Source: Delftia sp. PS-11
GTDB lineage: Bacteria; Pseudomonadota; Gammaproteobacteria; Burkholderiales; Burkholderiaceae_C
DNA length: 64,000 bases
Direction of reading: 5' to 3'
Assembly: GCF_029870285.1 (NCBI RefSeq)
Contig: NZ_JACSYA010000019.1
Coordinates: 78,875 to 142,874 of the forward strand
Below the pieces are notes generated by a model, which saw nothing but the letters and a program-made list of their open reading frames with translations, was not told where the DNA came from and made no database searches. Positions within the stretch are counted from its first letter, which is position 1. Every line of letters starts with the position of its first letter. The position numbers were made by a program, and so were the translations under genes. Of this stretch, positions 20,034 through 27,770 are shown piece by piece.

Positions 20034-20210
20034 ATGAGGCACTGCATCATCAAGGTGGGTGGGGCACGCTATACGGCACTGTTTCCCAGTACCTGCGCAG
20101 CCGTCGCCGATGCGATGGCACGCTTTCCCGGCGCGACAAAAATCAGTGTCCGCATCGTCTCCCCACAGCATTCACCACTGCCGGAACTGGCAGTGCGCGC
20201 AGCGGCCTGA
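20034..20210 (+). CDS. Small unknown protein, 58 residues
   Basis: Not recognised. The case for a real gene is the strong ribosome-binding site AGGGAGGAG at 20021-20029, 4 nt before ATG 20034, together with a protein of ordinary composition: MRHCIIKVGGARYTALFPST, then a short helix-like stretch CAAVADAMARFPG and strand-like ATKISVRIVSP. No signal peptide or membrane segment. The alternation of strand and helix suggests a small compact alpha/beta fold. It lies upstream of an H-NS-like gene with a 158-bp gap. GCCGATAA at 19993-20000 could be a sigma-28 -10 element, which would tie it to motility; weak evidence. Confidence 0.6.
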   Translation: MRHCIIKVGGARYTALFPSTCAAVADAMARFPGATKISVRIVSPQHSPLPELAVRAAA

Positions 20211-20368
20211 TCCGCCGCGCCCGAAGCGGCGCACTGCTGCGCTGCAGGGGTTTGTCAATGCACAGTGCACTGTACCCAGGGCGCATCAGCAACGGGCAGT
20301 ACAGACTCACTTTGCAATATATCCATCAAAAATCCATTATATTTGGAGATCACTATTGATTGATATTT

Positions 20369-20656
20369 ATGACCATCGACTACAAAACCCTTCTGCAGCA
20401 AAAAGCCGAGCTGGAGGCTCAGATCGCTGCCGTGCTCAAGCACGAGAAGACTGATGCGATTGCCAGGGCACGCGCTCTCGTCGAGCAATACGAACTGACC
20501 GAGGCAGAGGTCTTCCCCTCCGGCAAGCAGCGTGCCGCTCAGCGCAATGTGGGCGTGCCCAAGTACCGTGATCCGGCCACTGGCGCTACCTGGACAGGCC
20601 GCGGCAAGCAGCCCCGCTGGATTGAAGGCAAGGACCGCACTGCCTTCGTGATATGA
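20369..20656 (+). CDS. H-NS family nucleoid-associated protein
   Basis: A 95-residue H-NS-like DNA-binding protein of the short betaproteobacterial type. The N-terminal coiled-coil oligomerisation helix is KTLLQQKAELEAQIAAVLKHEKTDAIARARALVEQY. The C-terminal DNA-binding domain is KYRDPATGATWTGRGKQPRWI, the diagnostic H-NS histone motif. Such proteins bind AT-rich DNA and silence foreign genes. ATG 20369 (MTIDYKTLLQQKAELE) matches family starts. However, an in-frame TTG at 20360 is better spaced (11 nt) from GGAG at 20345, so the true start may be TTG, three codons earlier. A hairpin terminator follows at 20701. Confidence 0.9.
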   Translation: MTIDYKTLLQQKAELEAQIAAVLKHEKTDAIARARALVEQYELTEAEVFPSGKQRAAQRNVGVPKYRDPATGATWTGRGKQPRWIEGKDRTAFVI

Positions 20657-20700
20657 GGCCGGTGCGGCAAACGCCATGCCGCAAAACCATCGCCGATTGC

Positions 20701-20729
20701 GACAAAGCCCGCTTCACGCGGGCTTTGTC
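20701..20729. terminator. Bidirectional hairpin terminator between hns-like gene and chemoreceptor
   Basis: GACAAAGCCCGC (20701-20712) pairs with GCGGGCTTTGTC (20718-20729). It sits between two convergent genes, 44 bp after one stop and about 30 bp after the other. There is no long T-run, so strength is uncertain. Confidence 0.7.
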
Positions 20730-20760
20730 GTAGGCGCATGGGCGTCTGGAGCAGTCCGAA

Positions 20761-22326
20761 TCAGCGAATGGCCCGCGCCATGTCACCCACCTTGAAGACA
20801 GACACCAGGGACGACAGGCGCTGCGCCTGATCGCTGAGGGCGGAGGCGGCGGCAGCGGACTCTTCCACCAATGCGGCATTTTGCTGGGTCATCTGGTCCA
20901 GGTGGGTCACCGCCTGATTGACCTGGCCAATGCCATCGCGCTGCTCCGTGGACGATGCCGTGATCTCTCCAATCATGTCGGAGACCTTGCGCACGCTGCC
21001 CACGATGTCGTCCATCACCTGGCCCGCCTGCTCGACCTGGGCCGAGCCTTCCTGGGCCGCATCGACCGAAGTGCCGATCAGGCCCTTGATTTCCTTTGCC
21101 GCCTCGGCGCTGCGGTGTGCCAGCGCTCGCACTTCGCCGGCGACCACGGCAAAGCCCCTGCCCTGCTCACCAGCGCGCGCTGCTTCCACAGCTGCATTCA
21201 GCGCCAGGATATTGGTCTGGAAGGCGATGGAGTCGATCACGCCGATGATGTCGCTGATGCGGCGTGCGCTGTCACCGATGCGGCTCATGCTGGCGACCAC
21301 GTTGGCCACCACGGCACCGCCACGCTCTGCCGCCTGGGCCGCGCTGCCCGCCAGGTGGTTGGCCTGGCGCGCGGTATCGGCAGCCTGGTTCAGCGTGGCA
21401 GTGAGCTGCTCCATGCTGGCAGCGGTCTCCTGCAGGTTGGCCGCTGCCTGCTCGGTGCGGGCAGACAGATTATGGTTGCCCGAGGCGATTTCCACGGATG
21501 CGGTGGAAATCGAGTGCACGCTGTCACGCACATCGCTCACAAGCCCTCTCAGGCGAGCAGCCATGCCGGACACTGAGCGCAGCAGATGGCCGAATTCATC
21601 CTGGCGGCTGTCGTTGGACACCACGGTCAGGTCGCCCTGGGCAATCGCATCGGTCAATTGCACCGCTTTTTCCAGCGGCTGCGCAATGGCCCGGGTCAGC
21701 ACGAAGGCCAGCGCCAGCCCCACCAGCAGTACAGCGGCCTGCGCGCCCCAGGCCCAGCGGATCGTGCTCTCGCGCTGGGCCAGATTGGCCTCACGCGCCG
21801 CATCGCCCTGGCTGCGCTGCAGCTGCACGAAGGCTTCGAGCGAATCCACGTAGCGCGTGATGGCAGCAATGTACTGCTGCTGAACAAAGTCCCTGAAGGC
21901 ATTCACATCACCGGAGAGCTTGATGGCACGGGCCTTTTTATTGAGCTCCAGCACCTCGGTGCGGATGGTGGCAATGCGCTGCAGCGCCGCCTTGTCCGCA
22001 TCGCCCTGGGCGAGCTTGACGACCTGGGCCTGGATTTCTGAAATCTGTCCGGAGCCTGCCTTGACGCGGCCATCGAGCAGCTGCGTCAACTCCTGATCCG
22101 TGCTCGCATTGCTGGCGAGAACCCGCTCTCCCACCGTCTGCGTGATGCCCTTCCACTGAATCGCTAGGCTGATACGGTGGTCGAAATCAGCCATGATGCG
22201 CTCGCCATCCTGAACGGCATGTGCCACTGCATACTGCGCCCACAGCGAAACCGCCAGCATCATGGCCAGCAACCCACCCAAGGCGCACCATAGCTTGGTG
22301 GACACCTTCCACTGATCAAATTTCAT
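20761..22326 (-). CDS. Methyl-accepting chemotaxis protein with four-helix-bundle type sensor domain
   Basis: Chemoreceptor of 521 residues. First membrane helix about 9-30 (TKLWCALGGLLAMMLAVSLWAQYAVA). The helical periplasmic domain (about 32-185) has the 4HB pattern (ERIMADFDHRISLAIQWKGITQTVGERVLASNAS...). The second helix is WGAQAAVLLVGLALAFVLTRAIA. HAMP follows and the signalling hairpin tip is [58 protein letters not shown]. The C-terminus (VGDMARAIR) has no pentapeptide. ATG 22326 (MKFDQWKVSTKL) is chosen over a GTG three codons upstream. It is convergent with the H-NS-like gene across a shared hairpin. Confidence 0.93.
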   Translation of the reverse strand: MKFDQWKVSTKLWCALGGLLAMMLAVSLWAQYAVAHAVQDGERIMADFDHRISLAIQWKGITQTVGERVLASNASTDQELTQLLDGRVKAGSGQISEIQAQVVKLAQGDADKAALQRIATIRTEVLELNKKARAIKLSGDVNAFRDFVQQQYIAAITRYVDSLEAFVQLQRSQGDAAREANLAQRESTIRWAWGAQAAVLLVGLALAFVLTRAIAQPLEKAVQLTDAIAQGDLTVVSNDSRQDEFGHLLRSVSGMAARLRGLVSDVRDSVHSISTASVEIASGNHNLSARTEQAAANLQETAASMEQLTATLNQAADTARQANHLAGSAAQAAERGGAVVANVVASMSRIGDSARRISDIIGVIDSIAFQTNILALNAAVEAARAGEQGRGFAVVAGEVRALAHRSAEAAKEIKGLIGTSVDAAQEGSAQVEQAGQVMDDIVGSVRKVSDMIGEITASSTEQRDGIGQVNQAVTHLDQMTQQNAALVEESAAAASALSDQAQRLSSLVSVFKVGDMARAIR

Positions 22327-22506
22327 TCGTAGCACTTTCGTTGGAAAACCAGATGGCAGACACGGCTGCGTTGTTCTCCGCCATGCCGTGCCTATGAAAA
22401 AGAGACCTTCTGATTTTCGTCAACTCATGCTTTTTCTTGAGCCTGTCTTTTAGTGAAACAGGGTCTTAATTTACAGTGAACACACTGCAATCCACCTGTG
22501 CCGCAC

Positions 22507-22884
22507 TCAGGCCAGATCCCTGGCCACGAGATCGGCGATGCCGGCCCACTCCTGATCGGTGAACAGGCGCGAGCGGGTATGGAAGGCCTTGCCCGTGTCG
22601 CATTCCAGCGAAAAGGTTCCGCCCTGCCCCTCAATGACATCAACAATCAGCTGGGTGTGCTTCCAGTAGGCGTACTGGGATTTGCCTATGTAAAAAGGCG
22701 CTCCGCCCACATGCCCCAGCAGCACATCCTGGGCGCCGATGGTCAGATCGGTGGGCAGGTAGCAGTTGGCGGCGCTGTTGTCGCAGCAGCCCCCCGACTG
22801 ATGGAACATCACAGGGCCATGGCGGCCCTGCAACTCGGCGATCAGCGCCAGCGCGGCAGGCGTGGCAATCACTCTTTCGACCAT
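22507..22884 (-). CDS. DUF779 domain protein, aldehyde dehydrogenase companion
   Basis: A 125-residue cytoplasmic protein of the DUF779 family, recognised by RHGPVMFHQSGGCCDNSAANCYLP and ARDVLLG-type core followed by FYIGKSQYAYWKHTQLIVDVIEGQGGTFSLE. The paired cysteines (GGCCDNSAANC) are conserved in the family and might bind metal, but the biochemical role is not established. Genes of this family usually sit immediately after an ExaC/AldB-type aldehyde dehydrogenase, as here (61-bp gap, same strand), which suggests an accessory role in aldehyde oxidation. AGGGAG is directly before the ATG. Confidence 0.9.
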   Translation of the reverse strand: MVERVIATPAALALIAELQGRHGPVMFHQSGGCCDNSAANCYLPTDLTIGAQDVLLGHVGGAPFYIGKSQYAYWKHTQLIVDVIEGQGGTFSLECDTGKAFHTRSRLFTDQEWAGIADLVARDLA

Positions 22885-22945
22885 GGCATGCTCCCTGGCG
22901 GCGCGGGCAGCTGTGCACTGCCTGCCCGCGCCGCAATGCGGTGGA

Positions 22946-24469
22946 TCAGAAGAAGCCCAGCTTGTTTTCGCTGTAGCTGACCAGCAGGTTCTTGGTCTGC
23001 TGGTAGTGGTCCAGCATCATCTTGTGGGTTTCACGGCCGATGCCCGACTCCTTGTAGCCGCCAAAGGCTGCATGCGCGGGATAGGCGTGGTAGCAGTTGG
23101 TCCACACGCGTCCGGCCTTGATGGCGCGGCCCATGCGGTAGGCCACGTTGCCGTTGCGGCTCCACACGCCTGCGCCCAGGCCGTAGAGCGTGTCGTTGGC
23201 AATCGCCAGCGCCTCGGCCTCGTCCTTGAAGGTGGTCACGGCCAGCACGGGACCGAAGATTTCCTCCTGGAAGATGCGCATCTTGTTGTGGCCCTTGAAC
23301 AGGGTGGGCTGCACGTAGTAGCCGCCTTCCAGGTCGCCGCCCAGATGGGCCTGCCCGCCACCGGCCAGCACCTCGGCACCCTCTTGCTTGCCCAGATCCA
23401 GATAGGACAGGATCTTGGTCAGTTGCTCCTTGGATGCCTGCGCGCCCATCATGCTGTCCGTGTCCAGCGGGTTGGCATGCTTGATGGCAGCCACACGCTG
23501 CAGGACACGCTCCATGAAGCGGTCATAGATGCTCTCCTGGATCAGCGCGCGGCTGGGGCAGGTGCAGACCTCGCCCTGGTTGAAGGCAAACAGCACCAGG
23601 CCCTCAATGGCCTTGTCCAGGAAGGCATCGTCCTTGTCCATCACGTCGGCAAAGAAGATGTTGGGCGACTTGCCGCCCAGCTCCAGCGTGGCGGGAATCA
23701 GGTTGTTGGCGGCCGCCTGGGCGATCACGCGCCCCGTAGAGGTCGAGCCGGTGAAGGCGATCTTGGCGATGCGCTTGCTGGTCGCCAGCGGCATGCCAGC
23801 CTCGCGGCCATAGCCGTTGACCACGTTGAGCACGCCGGGCGGCAGCAGGTCTGCAATCAGCTCGACCAGGATCAGGATGCTGATGGGCGTGGACTCGGCG
23901 GGCTTGAGCACCACGCAGTTGCCGGCGCCCAGCGCGGGGGCCAGCTTCCAGGCGGCCATCAGAATGGGGAAATTCCAGGGGATGATCTGGCCGACCACGC
24001 CCAGCGGCTCCTGGATGTGATAGGCCACCGTGGTCTCGTCGATATGGCTCAGTGCGCCTTCCTGGGCACGTACACAGCCCGCAAAGTAGCGGAAGTGGTC
24101 CACGGTCAGCGGAATATCTGCGTTGAGCGTCTCGCGGATGGCCTTGCCGTTGTCCACGGTTTCGGCATAGGCCAGCGTCTCCAGATGGGCCTCGATGCGG
24201 TCGGCGATCTTCAGCAGGATGTTGGCGCGCTCGGCTGCGCTGGTCTTGCCCCAGGCGTCGCTGGCCGCATGGGCGGCGTCCAGCGCCAGCTCGATGTCCT
24301 CGGCCGTGGAGCGTGCAGCACGCGTGTACACCTTGCCGCTGATGGGGGTGAGCACATCGAAATACTGGCCCTTGACAGGCGGCACGAACTTGCCGCCGAT
24401 GAAGTTGTCGTACTGGGCCTTGTAGGCGATCTTGGCGCCTTCGGCGCCGGGTGCTGCGTAAACGGTCAT
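22946..24469 (-). CDS. NAD-dependent aldehyde dehydrogenase (ExaC/AldB type)
   Basis: Soluble aldehyde dehydrogenase, 507 residues, that oxidises acetaldehyde or similar aldehydes to acids. Motifs: cofactor-binding [40 protein letters not shown], the catalytic glutamate in [15 protein letters not shown], and the catalytic cysteine in [16 protein letters not shown]. The C-terminus [16 protein letters not shown] is typical for the ExaC/AldB group. ATG 24469 ([26 protein letters not shown]) has GGAG 8 nt upstream. It forms an operon with DUF779. It is divergent from an AcoR-type sigma-54 activator, which is its likely regulator, and a sigma-54-like promoter lies at 24532-24547. Confidence 0.93.
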   Translation of the reverse strand: MTVYAAPGAEGAKIAYKAQYDNFIGGKFVPPVKGQYFDVLTPISGKVYTRAARSTAEDIELALDAAHAASDAWGKTSAAERANILLKIADRIEAHLETLAYAETVDNGKAIRETLNADIPLTVDHFRYFAGCVRAQEGALSHIDETTVAYHIQEPLGVVGQIIPWNFPILMAAWKLAPALGAGNCVVLKPAESTPISILILVELIADLLPPGVLNVVNGYGREAGMPLATSKRIAKIAFTGSTSTGRVIAQAAANNLIPATLELGGKSPNIFFADVMDKDDAFLDKAIEGLVLFAFNQGEVCTCPSRALIQESIYDRFMERVLQRVAAIKHANPLDTDSMMGAQASKEQLTKILSYLDLGKQEGAEVLAGGGQAHLGGDLEGGYYVQPTLFKGHNKMRIFQEEIFGPVLAVTTFKDEAEALAIANDTLYGLGAGVWSRNGNVAYRMGRAIKAGRVWTNCYHAYPAHAAFGGYKESGIGRETHKMMLDHYQQTKNLLVSYSENKLGFF

Positions 24470-24531
24470 GTGTCTGTCTCCAATGGGTGTTGTGCACATC
24501 CAGAACCACACAGGCTGGATGCCATGCAACA

Positions 24532-24547
24532 TTCAAAAAGCGTGCCA
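24532..24547 (-). promoter_or_regulatory. Candidate sigma-54 promoter of the aldehyde dehydrogenase operon
   Basis: On the minus strand the sequence TGGCACGCTTTTTGAA matches the consensus TGGCAC-N5-TTGCA except that the -12 GC is GA. It lies 62 nt before the aldehyde dehydrogenase ATG. The facing regulator is a sigma-54 activator. An imperfect dyad TGTCAC-N5-GGAACA at 24643-24659 upstream could be an activator site. Confidence 0.5.
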
Positions 24548-24754
24548 GCCTTCGGGGCGGCGCAAGTGCCTGATTCCACGGGAGTGCCGTGCGCAGCGCG
24601 GCGGCTGGTGTCACGGCATGCAACGCTCCACGGTGAGACAACTGTCACGAAATGGAACAGTCGGCATGCCGGCGGGGTCTTCAGGATTGCCCTGGACCCG
24701 GCCACCGTCCATACTGGACCGCAAGGGCGCAGCGACGCCCGAGCAGGAGACCGC

Positions 24755-26692
24755 ATGCATTCCTCTTCAGTTCCCTTGAGCCTGCGCCAGGCCCGCCAGC
24801 ACCTTCTGGAATTCGGCCATTGCCCCAGCGGGCTGCTGGACGACCGCCTGGCACGCTCCTGGCAGCGCAGCGCCGACCTGGGACTGCGGCCCACGGGCCG
24901 CCTGGCCGCGCCGGACAATCTGGAGCAGCATGCCCTGCACATGCTGCGCAGCCGCCACCAGCAGTTGCTCGCGCATTCGCGCCCCATCATGGAGTATCTG
25001 TTCGACCAGGTGCGTGACAGCCAGAGCGTGGTCGTGCTGTCCGGCCCCTGCGGCACCCTGGTGGACACCTGCGGCGACCCCTACTTCCTGGACAAGGCCG
25101 GGCGCGTGGCGCTGACCAGCGGCGCCTGCTGGCACGAGGCCCAGCGTGGCACGAATGCCATCGGCACGGCACTGGCGGAGATGGCGCCCCTGCGCGTTCA
25201 GGGCGCGGAGCATTTCCTGGAGCGCAACGGCTTTCTGACCTGCTCGGCAGCGCCCATCCTGTCGGGGACCGGTCAGTTGCTGGGCATCCTGGACATCTCC
25301 TGCGAGCAGGGCCGGGGCAGCATGCACACGCTGGGGCTGGTGAGCACGGCCGCGCACATGATCGAGAACCGGCTGCTGTCCTGCGACAGCCAGGGCTGCA
25401 TGCGGCTGCATCTGCACACCCACCCGCAAGGGCTGGGCACGGTGGCGGAAGCCATCGTGCAGATTTCAGGGGATGGCTGGATCGTGGGAGCCAACCGCAG
25501 CGCGCTGTCGCTGCTGCGCCTGGGCACCGCCCAGATAGGCAGCGTGGCGCTGGAGCAGGTACTGGACTGCGGCATGGAACAGCTGCTGTCCCGGCACCGG
25601 CTCAGGCCGGACCTTGCGCAGGCGCTCAGGCGCCATGACGGCACGGCGCTGTTCGGCCGGCTCGTGCCCGACCGCCGCACCGTCCGGCCTGCAGCGGGCG
25701 TGGCCCCTGCACCGGCTGTGCAGGATGCGCTGCAGCGGCTGGACACGGGCGACGCCCGCTGGCGCACGGCAGCGGCCAAGGCCCGGCGTGTGCTGGACAA
25801 GCCGATACCGCTGCTCATCCAGGGCGAGTCCGGTGTGGGCAAGGAGTGGTTTGCCCGCGCAGCCCATGACAGCGGTCCCCGGCGCGCAGGGCGTTTTGTG
25901 GCCATCAACTGCGCGGCCATCCCCGAGCCGCTGATCGAGTCCGAGCTGTTCGGCTACCTGCCCGGTGCCTTCACGGGAGGACGGCGCGAAGGCCGCCAGG
26001 GCCTGCTGCGCGAAGCCGATGGCGGCACACTGTTCCTCGACGAAATCGGCGATATGCCGCTGGCGCTGCAGGCACGGCTGCTGCGGGTGCTGCAGGAAAG
26101 GCAGGTCGTGCCCCTGGGCGGGGGCGAGCCCGTGGCCGTGGACTTTGCGCTGATCTGCGCCTCCAACCGCGCGCTGGAGCAGGAGGTCGATCAGGGGCGC
26201 TTTCGCGCCGATCTCTACTACCGCATCAACGGCCTGGCCGTGGCACTGCCGCCGCTGCGCGAGCGCACGGACCTGGAAGCACTGTGCGCCCGCATCCTGG
26301 AAGGCATTGCGCCGCAGCACCCGCCCCATCTGGACGCAGCCCTGCTGGCGCAGTTCGCCGCCTACCGCTGGCCCGGCAACCTGCGCCAGTGCGCCAGCGT
26401 GCTGCGCACGGCATGCGCCATGCTCGACCCTGGGGACGACCGCATCGAGTGGCAACATTTGCCCGATGACTTTCAGGCACAGCTGCAAAAAAGCACGCGC
26501 ATGCCTCCTGCCCCCCAGCCCGATCGGCCAGCGCAGAACCTGGACGAACTGTCCCGCGCGGCCATACGCCAGGCCCTGGAAAACTGCCGGGGCAATATCA
26601 GCCAGGCTGCACGCATGCTGGGCATCAGCCGCCAGACGCTGTACCGCAAGCTGGCCAGTGAAAGCACACCGGGCCGACAGGCACGTGGGTGA
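24755..26692 (+). CDS. Sigma-54-dependent transcriptional activator, AcoR family
   Basis: A 645-residue enhancer-binding protein. The N-terminal sensory part (about 20-200) is GAF-like, as in AcoR: RQHLLEFGHCPSGLLDDRLARSWQRSADLGL then GACWHEAQRGTNAIGTALAEMAPLRVQGAEHFL. The AAA+ sigma-54 domain has Walker A GESGVGKEWFARAAHD, NCAAIPEPLIESELFGY, the loop GAFTGGRREG (family consensus GAFTGA), Walker B GTLFLDEIGDMPL and the arginine-finger region FRADLYYRINGLAVALPPLRER. The C-terminus is a Fis-type helix-turn-helix, NISQAARMLGISRQTLYRKL. ATG 24755 is preceded by CAGGAG. The frame is open far upstream, antisense to the dehydrogenase, and that part is not protein. Likely activates the divergent aldehyde dehydrogenase. 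Confidence 0.93.
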   Translation: MHSSSVPLSLRQARQHLLEFGHCPSGLLDDRLARSWQRSADLGLRPTGRLAAPDNLEQHALHMLRSRHQQLLAHSRPIMEYLFDQVRDSQSVVVLSGPCGTLVDTCGDPYFLDKAGRVALTSGACWHEAQRGTNAIGTALAEMAPLRVQGAEHFLERNGFLTCSAAPILSGTGQLLGILDISCEQGRGSMHTLGLVSTAAHMIENRLLSCDSQGCMRLHLHTHPQGLGTVAEAIVQISGDGWIVGANRSALSLLRLGTAQIGSVALEQVLDCGMEQLLSRHRLRPDLAQALRRHDGTALFGRLVPDRRTVRPAAGVAPAPAVQDALQRLDTGDARWRTAAAKARRVLDKPIPLLIQGESGVGKEWFARAAHDSGPRRAGRFVAINCAAIPEPLIESELFGYLPGAFTGGRREGRQGLLREADGGTLFLDEIGDMPLALQARLLRVLQERQVVPLGGGEPVAVDFALICASNRALEQEVDQGRFRADLYYRINGLAVALPPLRERTDLEALCARILEGIAPQHPPHLDAALLAQFAAYRWPGNLRQCASVLRTACAMLDPGDDRIEWQHLPDDFQAQLQKSTRMPPAPQPDRPAQNLDELSRAAIRQALENCRGNISQAARMLGISRQTLYRKLASESTPGRQARG

Positions 26693-26841
26693 TTGAGTAC
26701 CGCCAGGCATTTGATAGCGCTGCGTGCGTACCGAATATCTGCCGCCTGGACTGGGGCTACCGATGAAGCAGGCATGGGCATCGGGACAGATGCCACGCAC
26801 AATCGCACTGTCTTTGCGCCTGTTCAACGAGATCGCACACG

Positions 26842-27501
26842 ATGTACACCCCCGCCCACTTTCAAGAAACCGACACCGGCCAGCTGCATGCGCTGATTGC
26901 GGGCCACCCGCTGGGCATTCTGTGCACGCACGGCCCTGGCGGGCTCGATGCCAACCACCTGCCTTTCGAGCTGCGGGCGCAGGAAGGCAGGCTTGGCACG
27001 CTGCAGGCCCATGTCGCCCGCAGCAACCCGGTCTGGCAAGAGCTGCGCAGCGGCGATGAGGTGCTGGTGGTCTTTCGCGCAGGCGATGCCTATGTCTCGC
27101 CCCAGTGGTACCCCAGCAAGCAGGAGCAGCACCGGCAGGTTCCCACCTGGAACTACCGGGTTGTGCACGCCCGTGGCCGCGTGACCATCCGCGATGACGA
27201 ACGCTTCGTGCGCGGCCTGGTGGGGCGCATGACCCGCACCCATGAGGCCGACATGCCCACGCCCTGGAAAATGTCGGACAGCCCCAGGGAGTTCATCGAC
27301 ACGCTGCTGCAGTCCATCGTGGGCATCGAGATCGAGATCACCGCCCTCGAAGGCAAGGCCAAGCTGAGCCAGAACAAGGAGGTGCGCGATATCGAAGGCG
27401 CAGGCCAGGCACTCAAGGCCCGGGGCGCGCATGCCGTGGGCGATGCCATGCTGGCATGCGCCATGGCGAAGCAAGCCGGATCTCAGCCCGGCGGCCAGTA
27501 G
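26842..27501 (+). CDS. FMN-binding PaiB/transcriptional-repressor family protein
   Basis: A 219-residue protein of the PaiB (FMN-binding negative transcriptional regulator) family. It begins MYTPAHFQETDTGQLHALIAGHPLGILCT and carries HLPFELRAQEGRLGTLQAHVARSNPVWQEL, DAYVSPQWYPSKQEQHRQVPTWNY and MTRTHEADMPTPWKMSD, all typical. Members have a split-barrel flavin-binding fold; in Bacillus PaiB affects protease and sporulation genes, but the molecular role elsewhere is unclear. It is convergent with the operon at 27483-40410 and overlaps the 3' end of its last gene by 19 bp. It begins 149 bp after the sigma-54 activator. Confidence 0.9.
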   Translation: MYTPAHFQETDTGQLHALIAGHPLGILCTHGPGGLDANHLPFELRAQEGRLGTLQAHVARSNPVWQELRSGDEVLVVFRAGDAYVSPQWYPSKQEQHRQVPTWNYRVVHARGRVTIRDDERFVRGLVGRMTRTHEADMPTPWKMSDSPREFIDTLLQSIVGIEIEITALEGKAKLSQNKEVRDIEGAGQALKARGAHAVGDAMLACAMAKQAGSQPGGQ

Positions 27502-27770
27502 CGCAGGCTTTGCGCTGTGGCCACCCAAACCCGGATGTCAAGCAGCGCGCTGGCGCGCAGCAGGGGGTCCGCTTGCCTGTCCAGCACCTGGTCCATGGCG
27601 CGTGCCACGGCCAGCCAGCCCAGGGTCTGGCCTTCGTCCGCCCAGGCACGGCCTGCGGCCTGCAGCGGCGCGCTGGCGCCTGCCAAGCCGCAGGCCTGGA
27701 TATCGGCCAGCCAGGCCTGGCCGGTGTCCAGCCAGACGGCCAACGGTGCGCCTTCACCGTGCGTACTCAT
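27483..27770 (-). CDS. Small unknown protein, last gene of the MoxR/VWA operon
   Basis: A 95-residue protein not recognised: MSTHGEGAPLAVWLDTGQAW, a helical middle (ACGLAGASAPLQAAGRAWADEGQTLGWLAVARAMDQVLDRQADPLLRASALLDIRVWVATAQSL) and no signal or membrane segment. Its ATG overlaps the stop of the SWIM gene (ATGA at 27767-27770), so it is translationally coupled and probably part of the same functional unit. Its 3' end overlaps the convergent paiB-like gene by 19 bp. The composition is mostly helical and Ala/Leu-rich. Confidence 0.7.
   Translation of the reverse strand: MSTHGEGAPLAVWLDTGQAWLADIQACGLAGASAPLQAAGRAWADEGQTLGWLAVARAMDQVLDRQADPLLRASALLDIRVWVATAQSLRYWPPG

Noticed and set aside
22862..24754. 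Upstream extension of the AcoR-type activator to more than 1200 codons
   Set aside because: The extension runs antisense through the aldehyde dehydrogenase and DUF779 genes; family similarity begins at ATG 24755 with a good ribosome-binding site.
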